Origin: an uncultured Lachnospiraceae bacterium
Lineage (GTDB): Bacteria; Bacillota; Clostridia; Lachnospirales; Lachnospiraceae
DNA: 64,000 nucleotides
Direction: 5' to 3'
NCBI GenBank assembly: GCA_905234595.1
Contig: CAJOID010000002.1
Location: 1-64,000, forward strand
In this document: piece after piece, positions 27,148 to 35,234 of the stretch
How positions within the stretch are numbered: position 1 is the first letter of the stretch
Layout of the letters: every line of letters starts with the position of its first letter
The notes under the pieces: model-generated
What the model saw: the letters and a program-made list of their open reading frames with translations, nothing else
What the model was told of the DNA's origin: nothing
Database searches by the model: none
Made by a program: the position numbers and the translations under genes

Positions 27148-27163
27148 GTTGCCTTCCCTTCTA

Positions 27164-27191
27164 TTATCCCGTTGACGCTTATCCCGTTGAC
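27164..27191. repeat. Tandem 13-base direct repeat between divergent genes
   Basis: TTATCCCGTTGAC occurs at 27164-27176 and again at 27179-27191, a 15-base period, within the 141-base gap between the small membrane protein gene (minus) and the chemoreceptor gene (plus). A regulator binding two adjacent sites is possible. Confidence 0.7.
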
Positions 27192-27288
27192 CACTAAATC
27201 CGTTTAACGTTTTCTTTCTAATTATAATTACATTTGATATAATTGTGAATGGAAATGCTGACCTGTTTTATTAAGAAAGGATTCTGTC

Positions 27289-28971
27289 ATGAAACAAAAG
27301 AAAAAACTCAGCCTGCGTATGATGCTCATATTATTCGCAATGGTACCGATGATAACCATCGCTGTTGTACTGGCGATAGTTACTTCCAGGATCATGATCA
27401 ACAACCTTGAACAGAACACTCTGGAAGAGTTAAAGGTAGCTGCTCAGGGACTTCGTGAATACTATGAATACGACATCATCTATGATAACGATCTGGTAGA
27501 CGGATTCGTTGATTATGAACCGGAGCTCTATATTGATAAGATCCATGATATCACAGGGGTTGATCTGACTCTGTTCAGGGACAACGTCAGATTCATGACA
27601 TCCTTAAGAAACGCCGACGGCTCCCGCAATGAAGGAACAACCGCATCCGATGCTGTATGGGCAGCAGTCAGCAAGGGTGAAGACTTCTACTCGGATGATG
27701 TAGTGATCGGTGGAAAAGACTACTATGTGTACTATATGCCTCTTACTGACGGGCAGAAAGTCTACGGTATGGCGTTTTCCGGTATACAGGCCACCTCGAT
27801 CCAGGCGGCTGAGAGACATATAATCCTGCTGGTGGCAGGCATCAGTATCGCCTTCGTGGTATTATTCACCATAATCTCCCTGTTACTCGCAGTCAAAGTT
27901 GCCAATCCCATCAAGGAAGTTGCCGAAGTTATCCGCAAACTCTCCGAGGGAGATGTGAATGTCCGAATCGATGCAAAAACACACATCAGTGAGACATCCA
28001 CACTGATCGAGTCCAGTTCCGACCTGACGGAAATCCTGTCAGATATAGTATCCCGTATACAGGAAGCCATGGATTCTCTGTATGCGATCATAGGTAAAAC
28101 AACAAGCCTCTCCGGTGATGCATCCGAATCCACTGTTCAGATATCCGAAGCAATGGGCGGTCTGGCCAACTCTACAGAGATGATGGCCGAATCGGTACAG
28201 GATATCAATGCAAACATAGTCGATATGGGATCGATAGTGGAAGATGCTCAGTCCACGGTTCGCGGTCTCACCGAGAGCTCAAAGAATATGGAAGCTGCCA
28301 ATTCAGATGCTCTGAAGTGCATCAACGATATCTCCGGCAGTTCCGAGAAATCCGCCATGGCCGTTGAGAACATCACGGAGAGTATTCGCGAGACAAATGA
28401 TGCGGTCAACAAGATCACCGAAATGGTCAACCTGATCTCCGAGATTGCTTCACAGACCAATCTGCTCGCTCTCAATGCTTCGATCGAGGCAGCCCGTGCC
28501 GGCGAAGCAGGTAGAGGATTTGCAGTAGTAGCTGATAACATCAAGAATCTGGCTTCCCAGTCAAACGATTCCGCTGAAGAGATCAATGTAGTCGTAGGAG
28601 AGATCAGTAAACTCTCAAATGCCTGCGTGGAACAGGCCGATTCAGTAAAGAAGCTGATCCTGGATGAGCAGGATATGCTCAATCAGGCAAAGAGCCAGTT
28701 CGATACACTTGACAGCGAGATCGCATCCTCCGTTCAGAATATCGCGACAGTAGAGGAGATCACCGATCAGCTGGGTACCATCAAAGATACTATCGTCAAT
28801 GCCATCTCCGATCTGTCAGCCGTCTCTGAGGAAACCAGTGCGACCAACCAGGAAGTCACTGCTTCCACCACGGTTGTTTCATCCAATGTTAATTCAGTAA
28901 CCTCCAGCATCAGCGATATCAATGTGCTGGCTGACAAACTTAAGGATGCACTGAGTTTCTTTAAGACCTGA
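27289..28971 (+). CDS. Methyl-accepting chemotaxis protein
   Basis: 560 residues. Transmembrane helix near 13-34; extracellular Cache-type sensor about 35-180 (DIIYDNDLVDGFVDYEPE, YVYYMPLTDGQKVYGMAF); second helix near 185-208; HAMP domain about 209-262 (VKVANPIKEVAEVIRKLSEG); then the cytoplasmic signalling coiled coil with its hairpin tip (EIASQTNLLALNASIEAARA, GRGFAVVADNIKNLASQSN). It should couple ligand sensing to CheA/CheW. AAAGGA precedes the ATG; a TATAAT at 27238 may be its -10 element. No che or flagellar operon is in the window, but an orphan flagellin-like gene lies convergently downstream. Confidence 0.95.
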   Translation: MKQKKKLSLRMMLILFAMVPMITIAVVLAIVTSRIMINNLEQNTLEELKVAAQGLREYYEYDIIYDNDLVDGFVDYEPELYIDKIHDITGVDLTLFRDNVRFMTSLRNADGSRNEGTTASDAVWAAVSKGEDFYSDDVVIGGKDYYVYYMPLTDGQKVYGMAFSGIQATSIQAAERHIILLVAGISIAFVVLFTIISLLLAVKVANPIKEVAEVIRKLSEGDVNVRIDAKTHISETSTLIESSSDLTEILSDIVSRIQEAMDSLYAIIGKTTSLSGDASESTVQISEAMGGLANSTEMMAESVQDINANIVDMGSIVEDAQSTVRGLTESSKNMEAANSDALKCINDISGSSEKSAMAVENITESIRETNDAVNKITEMVNLISEIASQTNLLALNASIEAARAGEAGRGFAVVADNIKNLASQSNDSAEEINVVVGEISKLSNACVEQADSVKKLILDEQDMLNQAKSQFDTLDSEIASSVQNIATVEEITDQLGTIKDTIVNAISDLSAVSEETSATNQEVTASTTVVSSNVNSVTSSISDINVLADKLKDALSFFKT

Positions 28972-29008
28972 TATTCACTTATCAGATCTGATAGATGCGC
29001 AAATGAAG

Positions 29009-29035
29009 AGGCGGTCCGGGTTTTCCGAACCGCCT
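29009..29035 (+). terminator. Hairpin after the chemoreceptor gene
   Basis: AGGCGGTCCGG pairs with CCGAACCGCCT around a short T-rich loop (one mismatch), followed by TTTGAT. A plausible but weak intrinsic terminator between two convergent genes. Confidence 0.6.
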
Positions 29036-29081
29036 TTGATAATGTCTGATAACTGTTATTAACAGAAGATCGCATCACCGG

Positions 29082-29852
29082 TCACTGGAAGAGGCTGATC
29101 TTGCTTCTCTCCTCGTCTTCCTGACGTTTCTTCTGCATAGCCAGCTGTACATCCTCCAGAGTACGCTGTTTCTGGAGTCTCTGGATATAGTCGCCATACT
29201 CGGTATCTCCGGTACGGCTCTGTGCTGCTGTTGTGTTGTAGGTTACGACATCGTTATATCCGATAGCTGCTTCAAAAGCATTGGTCTGTGCACCCAGCTG
29301 TGCGCGACCCTTATTGATCATGCTCATCGCATTGTCAATAGCTTTGAGGTCAAAATCACCGGTCACATCAAAATCGGATATTCCGAGAGCATCCAGGGTG
29401 GCATTTACTGTCTCAAATGAACGCTCGGTACCGTTCGCATCAGAAGCCAGACGGAATACTTTACCTTCTTCATTATCAAGGAGCGGTACACCGTTATAAT
29501 TGGTGCGCTCGGCTATCTCTGCGATACCCTGCTTTAATCCGTCAATCTCGCCCTGAATATACTCTCTATCCTCTGAAGATAAAGTACCATTGCTGGCCTT
29601 AACTGCCAGTTCACGCATTCTCTGCAGATTCTCGGTGATCTCTGCGGTAGCTCCGTCAGCGATATTAAGAGCATTCGTAGCTGCCTTCATGTTCTCGGTG
29701 CCTGCATTGTATCCGCCGATCTGTCTCTGCTGTTCCTGAAGGATCGCCATCTCCGATGCACCCTGAGCAGCAGTCTGGACCTTGCTTCCGCTGGATAATG
29801 CCGAATATACATAACCGGGAGCTCCTATTCCTATTCCGTTTACTCCACTCAT
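29082..29852 (-). CDS. Divergent flagellin-domain protein
   Basis: 256 residues from ATG 29852 (GGAGG 8 bases upstream); the listed longer start adds 8 residues. The middle has the flagellin N-terminal signature: ENLQRMRELAVKASNGTLSS, then IDGLKQGIAEIAERTNYNGV. A flagellin C-terminal-like stretch follows (INKGRAQLGAQTNAFEAAIG). The first 40 residues (MSGVNGIGIGAPGYVYSALS) are not the usual 'INHNxxAxNA' start, and the C-terminus (MQKKRQEDEERSKISLFQ) is a charged helix rather than the normal assembly domain. It therefore probably does not polymerise into an ordinary filament. No other flagellar gene is nearby. Role unknown; it may bind a flagellin chaperone or act as a minor or secreted flagellin. 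Confidence 0.75.
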   Translation of the reverse strand: MSGVNGIGIGAPGYVYSALSSGSKVQTAAQGASEMAILQEQQRQIGGYNAGTENMKAATNALNIADGATAEITENLQRMRELAVKASNGTLSSEDREYIQGEIDGLKQGIAEIAERTNYNGVPLLDNEEGKVFRLASDANGTERSFETVNATLDALGISDFDVTGDFDLKAIDNAMSMINKGRAQLGAQTNAFEAAIGYNDVVTYNTTAAQSRTGDTEYGDYIQRLQKQRTLEDVQLAMQKKRQEDEERSKISLFQ

Positions 29853-29934
29853 ATCGTTTCCTCCGAATATATACAATACAACTGTTGAGTCAATTCTTCC
29901 TTGGGAATCTTAATTATATTAATTTTCTGACAAT

Positions 29935-29963
29935 TTGTCAACTTCCCCGCGGTTTGCTACAAT
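29935..29963 (+). promoter_or_regulatory. Promoter of the CapA-like gene
   Basis: TTGTCA (29935-29940), a 17-base spacer and TACAAT (29958-29963). The predicted transcription start at about 29970 coincides with the ATG at 29971. Confidence 0.65.
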
Positions 29964-29970
29964 ATGTGGC

Positions 29971-31143
29971 ATGAAGAACAGTTCAGTACTTACCTTCACC
30001 GGTGATATCGGATTCGATAAATATATGAAGGATAAATGGAAAGATAAAGCTCTTCTTTCGGAGGAAGTCTCTTCATTTATCGGGGACAGCGACCACGTCA
30101 TAACAAACGTGGAAGGTCCGCTCTGTGACTTAAGCTCGTCCGATCCGGGCGGCAGGGATGCTGCGGCAGCGGCACTCATGCACAGCATGGATCCCGGAGT
30201 AAGTCAATTCTTAAGCGGGATCGGTTCGGATATCTGGAACATATGCAATAACCATATAATGGATTCCGGTGCCGTCGGCATGGAAAGCACACTTAAACTT
30301 GCTGCCGGTTGCAAAGCACAGACTCTCGGCGCAGGTATGAATATTGAAGAAGCATCTGCTCCCGTCATTCTGGAAGAGGCCGGCGGAATAGGAATGATAG
30401 GTGTCGGTTATCAGCGTGCCTGCAGAAAAGCAGATGATAAAACACCGGGATGTTTTTCCTGGAGTGATACTGATCTTATAAGAAAACGTATATCTGAGAT
30501 AAGGGAAACCTGCCGCTGGTGCATCGTAGTTGCCCATGCGGGCGAAGAATTTACGGCCCTGCCGTCGCCGTATACAAGGGACCGGTACATCTCATTTCTT
30601 GATATGGGGGCTGACATCGTTGTAGCCCATCATCCGCATGTCGTCAACAATTACGAACTCATCGGCGACAAAGCCATATTCTATTCTCTCGGGAATTTCA
30701 TATTTGACACCGATTATCAACGCAGTCAGATGTATACGGAATACGGTGTGCTGCTTAAGATAAGATTCACAAACGAGGCTTTTTCCTTTGAGCCTCTCTG
30801 CATAAAGATCGACCGGAACTCTGAAACGATCGTTTCAGAGGATATGCTGCCGATATTTACGGATGTGCCGGCAGATGCATACGAAGAACTCAAAGGCCTT
30901 GCCGCCAGAGTTCTCATCGAGAACACCAAACGCCAGCTTCGCTATATGAAGCCCGGCGAATTTGCAAATGCTTCTGAAGATGGTTTTGTCCGTAATTTCT
31001 ATGAACCGCTCAGAAGCGGCCGGGTCCCCGGCGAGACACTCGACATGCAGATCATCTATCCACTGTCTTTGACCTGCACCGGCGATGTGCACGTACCTGC
31101 AGGCATGCAGGGAGTTGTAGACCACATGCTGTCACAGCTGTAG
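29971..31143 (+). CDS. CapA-family metallophosphoesterase-like protein
   Basis: 390 residues starting MKNSSVLTFTGDIGFDKYMK. CapA/PgsA fold motifs are present in order: FTGDIGFD (metal Asp), VTNVEGPL, WNICNNHIMDSG, VVAHAGEE, ADIVVAHHPHVVNNYE and FYSLGNFIFD. These proteins belong to the calcineurin-like phosphoesterase group and are linked to poly-gamma-glutamate or capsule production. There is no signal peptide or membrane anchor, unlike Bacillus CapA, so this is a cytoplasmic relative. No ribosome binding site is visible and the promoter puts transcription start at the ATG, so the mRNA may be leaderless. Single-gene unit; reaction unknown. Confidence 0.85.
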   Translation: MKNSSVLTFTGDIGFDKYMKDKWKDKALLSEEVSSFIGDSDHVITNVEGPLCDLSSSDPGGRDAAAAALMHSMDPGVSQFLSGIGSDIWNICNNHIMDSGAVGMESTLKLAAGCKAQTLGAGMNIEEASAPVILEEAGGIGMIGVGYQRACRKADDKTPGCFSWSDTDLIRKRISEIRETCRWCIVVAHAGEEFTALPSPYTRDRYISFLDMGADIVVAHHPHVVNNYELIGDKAIFYSLGNFIFDTDYQRSQMYTEYGVLLKIRFTNEAFSFEPLCIKIDRNSETIVSEDMLPIFTDVPADAYEELKGLAARVLIENTKRQLRYMKPGEFANASEDGFVRNFYEPLRSGRVPGETLDMQIIYPLSLTCTGDVHVPAGMQGVVDHMLSQL

Positions 31144-31152
31144 ACCTGTATT

Positions 31153-31190
31153 AAAAAAAGACCCCTATACCATTTCTGATATAGAGATCT
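31153..31190 (-). terminator. Terminator downstream of tRNA-Arg
   Basis: On the minus strand AGATCTCTATATC pairs with GGTATAGGGGTCT (three G-U pairs), followed by TTTTTTTAA. On the plus strand the same stem has A-C mismatches, so it serves mainly the minus-strand tRNA transcript. Confidence 0.75.
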
Positions 31191-31239
31191 TTGTTTGTCA
31201 TCTTAACTTAATGACATTGCCCTCATAGGCTTCTTATAA

Positions 31240-31311
31240 CGTTCCCTGCGAGAATCGAACTCACAACTGGGGCTTAGGAGGCTCCTGTTATATCCATTTA
31301 ACTAAGGGAAC
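31240..31311 (-). tRNA. tRNA-Arg (anticodon CCU)
   Basis: The minus strand folds as a cloverleaf: acceptor GTTCCCT/AGGGAAC, D-stem GTTA/TAAC, anticodon loop CTCCTAA with anticodon CCT, and T-arm GTGAG-TTCGATT-CTCGC. The 3' CCA is not encoded. The anticodon stem GGAGC/GCCCC contains an A-C mismatch at the third pair. It decodes AGG. Confidence 0.9.
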
Positions 31312-31350
31312 CGATTGCGTCCCGTCTGTTACCGACGGAGCACAAGCATT

Positions 31351-31379
31351 ATCTTACACAAATAATCGGTATTTGACAA
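31351..31379 (-). promoter_or_regulatory. Candidate tRNA-Arg promoter
   Basis: Minus-strand TTGTCA, 17 bases, TAAGAT, about 40 bases before the tRNA. A small hairpin (CCGTC...GACGG) lies between promoter and tRNA. Confidence 0.55.
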
Positions 31380-31398
31380 CACCGTAAACAGAAGGAAT

Positions 31399-32283
31399 TT
31401 ACAACTCCGGATGCAGCACCGCACCCTGAAGCCATATCGATCCCTTGAAACGCCGGCCTTCCGCGGGTTCACCGACCAGATCCTGCTCATTGATGCAGAC
31501 ATCCATATTCATATCATTGACCAGAAGGACGAGTCTCCAGATCTTCTCTCCGGTCAGGCTGTTCTCGACCAGATTGCATTCCTGGATCTCGCCCAGAATG
31601 GAATACTGGTCGCACTCTACACCGTATGGCATAAAATATGAATCTACCAGTGAAAAAACATCCGTCTCACGGATACGGTCTTTCAGCGTGGCATATCTGT
31701 CCATATCTTCCATAGTGATGGTATCGATCGCTTCTTCGTCACCGTCTTTGGCCTTATTGAGAAGCTGAAGGCGCTCGAGAGATGCCCTGCGGATCTTGCG
31801 CATATCTCTCTCATTCTTGGCGATAGGCAGGATGATCGAACCCTGTACGGATAATCCCGACAGGCTGAGGGATGTACCCAGCAGAGGCAACTTGTCCGAA
31901 TTCAGAATCTTCACATACGGAACCATATTCTGCAGATAGAAGATCAGTGATACTCCTATCTTATAGTCGTCACAGATGCCGGCGAAAGACAGCTGTCCGG
32001 CATGTCTCTCAACCGTGATATCTTCCAGTGAACTGATCTGTGTACCCGTCAGGTACGGATAGTAGTAGTCATAGGAAAAATTTTCCTCACCGTCGAACAT
32101 GCCGCAGACTCCCACACCTATGCCGGGAGCGAAGTCTTTATCGAACTCGGCCAGGAACTCGTCTTCTCCATATGAAGTATAAGCTCTGCGGGTAGGGTTC
32201 AGGATCACATCCGTGATCAGTTTCTGCTGGTCTTTTCTGTCAGACAGCCCTGCGAACCCCACCGCCCGCATGAATTTGTGCAT
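31399..32283 (-). CDS. DUF3881 family protein
   Basis: 294 residues, soluble, no signal peptide. It begins MHKFMRAVGFAGLSDRKDQQ and ends FKGSIWLQGAVLHPEL, which fits my recollection of DUF3881, a family confined mainly to Lachnospiraceae. The middle has FAPGIGVGVCGMFDGEENFS and a Lys/Arg/Glu-rich helical insertion near 165-200. No catalytic motif is recognised. It is the last gene of the parA-to-DUF3881 run, 23 bases after serS; no terminator follows, so transcripts may continue into the tRNA. Confidence 0.8.
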   Translation of the reverse strand: MHKFMRAVGFAGLSDRKDQQKLITDVILNPTRRAYTSYGEDEFLAEFDKDFAPGIGVGVCGMFDGEENFSYDYYYPYLTGTQISSLEDITVERHAGQLSFAGICDDYKIGVSLIFYLQNMVPYVKILNSDKLPLLGTSLSLSGLSVQGSIILPIAKNERDMRKIRRASLERLQLLNKAKDGDEEAIDTITMEDMDRYATLKDRIRETDVFSLVDSYFMPYGVECDQYSILGEIQECNLVENSLTGEKIWRLVLLVNDMNMDVCINEQDLVGEPAEGRRFKGSIWLQGAVLHPEL

Positions 32284-32306
32284 ATGTATCCTCTGTGATG
32301 AGTGTA

Positions 32307-33596
32307 TTATTTCTCGGGTATAAGTACTTCTTTGCCACCCATGTACGGTCTGAGAACTTCGGGGATAGCAACCGATCCGTCTTCCTTTAAATTATTCTCA
32401 AGAAAAGCGATCAGCATTCTTGGCGGTGCCACAACAGTATTATTAAGTGTGTGGGCAAAATACTTTTCTCCGTCCTCGCCTTTGATCCTGATGCGAAGTC
32501 TTCTGGCCTGGGCATCTCCCAGATTGGAGCAGCTTCCGACCTCAAAGTATTTCTTCTGTCTGGGCGACCATGCTTCAACATCATAGGACTTAACCTTCAG
32601 ATCGGCAAGGTCACCGGAGCAGCATTCGATCGTTCTGACCGGTATGTCCATGGATCTGAAGAGATCGACAGTATTCTGCCAAAGCTTATCGAACCACATC
32701 GGCGATTCTTCGGGCTTACATACCACGATCATTTCCTGTTTCTCAAACTGATGTATACGATATACGCCTCTTTCCTCGATTCCGTGAGCTCCTTTTTCCT
32801 TGCGGAAGCAGGGCGAATAGCTTGTAAGAGTCTGTGGCAGCTCAGCTTCGGGAATCAACTGGTCAATAAATTTACCTATCATGGAGTGCTCGGAGGTACC
32901 TATAAGATACAGATCCTCACCCTCGATCTTATACATCATGGCATCCATTTCGGCGAAGCTCATAACACCGTCAACCACAGCGCTTCTGATCATAAAAGGA
33001 GGAATACAGTACTTGAATCCTCTATCTATCATGAAATCCCTTGCATATGCAAGTACCGCCGAGTGGAGTCTGGCTATATCACCCATCAGATAATAGAATC
33101 CGTTACCGGCAACTCTGCCTGCAGCGTCCATATCGATACCGTTAAATCTTTCCATGATCTCGGTATGATAAGGTATCTCGAAATCGGGAACCACCGGATC
33201 GCCGTATCTTGTGATCTCCACATTCTCGGAATCATCTTTTCCTATCGGAACCGAAGGATCGATGATATTCGGAATGGTGAGCATGATCTTGCGGATCTTT
33301 TCCGACAGTTCGGTCTCATCTGCCTCCAGTTCGGTAAGTCTCTCGGCATTTGCAGCTACCTTGGCTTTGAGTGCTTCGGCCTCTTCCTTTTTGCCCTGAG
33401 CCATCAGCGCACCGATCTCCTTGGAGATCTTGTTACGGTTGGATCTGATGTCATCGGCTTCCTGCTGGGTGGCACGGCTCTTTGCATCGAGCTCTATTAC
33501 CTCATCTACCAGAGCTAACTTGTCATCCTGGAATTTCTTTTTGATGTTCTCCTTGACTGCGTCAGGATTTTCTCTCAAAAACTTGATGTCTATCAT
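32307..33596 (-). CDS. serS: Seryl-tRNA synthetase
   Basis: 429 residues, the normal length. The N-terminal tRNA-binding coiled coil (about 30-105) precedes the class II core: the ATP-binding motif 2 loop (SPCFRKEKGAHGIEERGVYR), serine-site LIGTSEHSMIGKFI and a motif 3 Arg in TLNNTVVAPPRMLIAFLENN. The 'HTLNNT..PPR' form of motif 3 differs from the common 'LNGSG.AVGR' and marks a distinct clostridial SerRS subgroup; both preserve the Arg. It charges tRNA-Ser with serine. Ribosome binding site GAGGAG; 18 bases after the HD-GYP gene, so it has no room for its own T-box leader. Confidence 0.95.
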   Translation of the reverse strand: MIDIKFLRENPDAVKENIKKKFQDDKLALVDEVIELDAKSRATQQEADDIRSNRNKISKEIGALMAQGKKEEAEALKAKVAANAERLTELEADETELSEKIRKIMLTIPNIIDPSVPIGKDDSENVEITRYGDPVVPDFEIPYHTEIMERFNGIDMDAAGRVAGNGFYYLMGDIARLHSAVLAYARDFMIDRGFKYCIPPFMIRSAVVDGVMSFAEMDAMMYKIEGEDLYLIGTSEHSMIGKFIDQLIPEAELPQTLTSYSPCFRKEKGAHGIEERGVYRIHQFEKQEMIVVCKPEESPMWFDKLWQNTVDLFRSMDIPVRTIECCSGDLADLKVKSYDVEAWSPRQKKYFEVGSCSNLGDAQARRLRIRIKGEDGEKYFAHTLNNTVVAPPRMLIAFLENNLKEDGSVAIPEVLRPYMGGKEVLIPEK

Positions 33597-33614
33597 TTCT
33601 TCTTCTCCTCATCA

Positions 33615-34670
33615 TTAACTGATATCTTCTATGAATAAAGTAGTATACTTCAGCAGATCCTTGATTATGATATTCTTGACCGGATTGCCTTCCTTGTTCT
33701 TAATGATCCGGATAACCGGTCTGTCGGGGAACTCCCGGTTCTGTCTGAGCACCACTGCTACCTCGCCGTCGCTGGTCTGGACATAACTTCCTACCGGATA
33801 TACGGCTATCAGAGCCAGGAAGTCATCAACTATATCTCTCTCGAATTTGGTTCCCTTGTATATCTTCAGGTACTCGAGGGCTTCATAAACCTTAACTCTT
33901 TCGCACCCTATACCGCAGATGAATTCATCAAAAACATCGCAGGTCTGTAATATCTTACAGGCTTCACTGGTATCTACACCGGTAATTCTGAACGGATATC
34001 CGCTTCCGTCGATCCTCTCATGATGATACCGGATCATATCCTTGGCTGCATCGGAGAGCCAGTCCTCATCTTTCACTATATGATATCCGATGAGGGGATG
34101 CTTCTTATACATTTCAGCATCCTTTTCACTCATATCATATATCTCGCGGTTCTCGTATTCGATCTGCAGATCCCTCAGTCCGATCTCATGAAGAAGTGAT
34201 GCAACTCCGATATCATGTACCTTTTCCTCACTCAGCTTACGCTTGAGGGCTATCAGAGTAGATATCGAACACACCGAGATACAATGTTCATATATATCGG
34301 CACTGCGTCGTCTGATATCATAGAGTTTCTCAACCACGTCATCCTCTTCGAGGATATTGCTGATGATCACATCCGCTGTTTCGCTTAATTTGAACAATTC
34401 CGAGTTATCGGTGAAGTTGTGTTTTTCAATAACCGATTGTAGGGTATTGTGTACCTCTTTACGTACGTCCTGCTTAAGGATCTCTACCTCACCCGGTATA
34501 TCCTCGGTTCGGATATAAACCTCGGTAACGTTACTCTGCTTAAGTCTGGCTATGATATCCGTGGTCAGGCTGGTATCTGCCGCCAGCAGTACGGTATAAT
34601 CCGAGTTAAGTACATCTATAGCCAGTATGTCGGATTCTTTGAGATCTTCAATCCGAATTAATCGCATCAT
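33615..34670 (-). CDS. HD-GYP-like domain protein with altered metal motif
   Basis: 351 residues, cytoplasmic. An N-terminal domain (about 1-90; MMRLIRIEDLKESDILAIDV) resembles the one often preceding soluble HD-GYP domains. The HD-GYP region has HCISVCSISTLIAL, YHHERIDGSGYPFRITG and QTCDVFDEFICG, so the GYP signature is intact. The normal HD dyad is HE (LLHEIGLRDL) and the following K of the GxGKIGI-type motif is missing. Phosphodiesterase activity may be weak or lost, leaving a possible c-di-GMP-binding role. It sits in the parA/parB/serS run, 31 bases after the DUF4446 gene. An AGGGAG site precedes the ATG pair. Confidence 0.8.
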   Translation of the reverse strand: MMRLIRIEDLKESDILAIDVLNSDYTVLLAADTSLTTDIIARLKQSNVTEVYIRTEDIPGEVEILKQDVRKEVHNTLQSVIEKHNFTDNSELFKLSETADVIISNILEEDDVVEKLYDIRRRSADIYEHCISVCSISTLIALKRKLSEEKVHDIGVASLLHEIGLRDLQIEYENREIYDMSEKDAEMYKKHPLIGYHIVKDEDWLSDAAKDMIRYHHERIDGSGYPFRITGVDTSEACKILQTCDVFDEFICGIGCERVKVYEALEYLKIYKGTKFERDIVDDFLALIAVYPVGSYVQTSDGEVAVVLRQNREFPDRPVIRIIKNKEGNPVKNIIIKDLLKYTTLFIEDIS

Positions 34671-34701
34671 GATTCTCCCTTATAGTATCGCCGGTCACTG
34701 A

Positions 34702-35220
34702 TCAGTCATTCCCGCCGTTTAATGCGCTGTCCAATGACTTCTGTTCCTCGGCACCCAGATCAATCTCGCATCTTCCGCCCTTGATCTGCTTTAGATAATT
34801 ATAGCATCCTGCGGAACTGTGTACAGAATTAAGTATGAATCCGTCATTGTCTTCATTCAACAGGGTCAGGCAGAAACTGAGCTTACCTCCCATTTCCTGA
34901 AAAGCATCATACCTGTTGATCGAGCACTTCTGATATACGCCCCTCATCTGTTTGTAGAGACTGCGGATGTCGCGTCTGTTATCGTTTATCTGTTCCTTCA
35001 TCGATTTATTGTCCTCGAACAGACCTACTATTTCAGACTCCAGACTCTTCACGTTCTTGCCTGTCATGAATTTCCTGTAATTCTTCTTCAGCTTATTTGA
35101 ACTGATCAGGAGTATGACAGTCAGGACCGTTAATACCAGAACCATAACCGACAGTATGATCAGCAGGATACTAAGGTCCATATTACCCAGACCCATATTT
35201 TCCAAAATCGTGTATTTCAT
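34702..35220 (-). CDS. DUF4446 family membrane protein
   Basis: 172 residues. One transmembrane helix near 17-41, then a coiled-coil region (LESEIVGLFEDNKSMKEQIN) and a C-terminal domain containing YDAFQEMGGKLSFCLTLLNE and DGFILNSVHSSAGCYNYLKQ. These last motifs are characteristic of DUF4446, which in Firmicutes is commonly found beside parB near the origin, as here (14 bases downstream of parB). Function unknown; possibly linked to chromosome segregation or the envelope because of its fixed position. Confidence 0.85.
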   Translation of the reverse strand: MKYTILENMGLGNMDLSILLIILSVMVLVLTVLTVILLISSNKLKKNYRKFMTGKNVKSLESEIVGLFEDNKSMKEQINDNRRDIRSLYKQMRGVYQKCSINRYDAFQEMGGKLSFCLTLLNEDNDGFILNSVHSSAGCYNYLKQIKGGRCEIDLGAEEQKSLDSALNGGND

Positions 35221-35234
35221 AATAGCTCCGTTAC

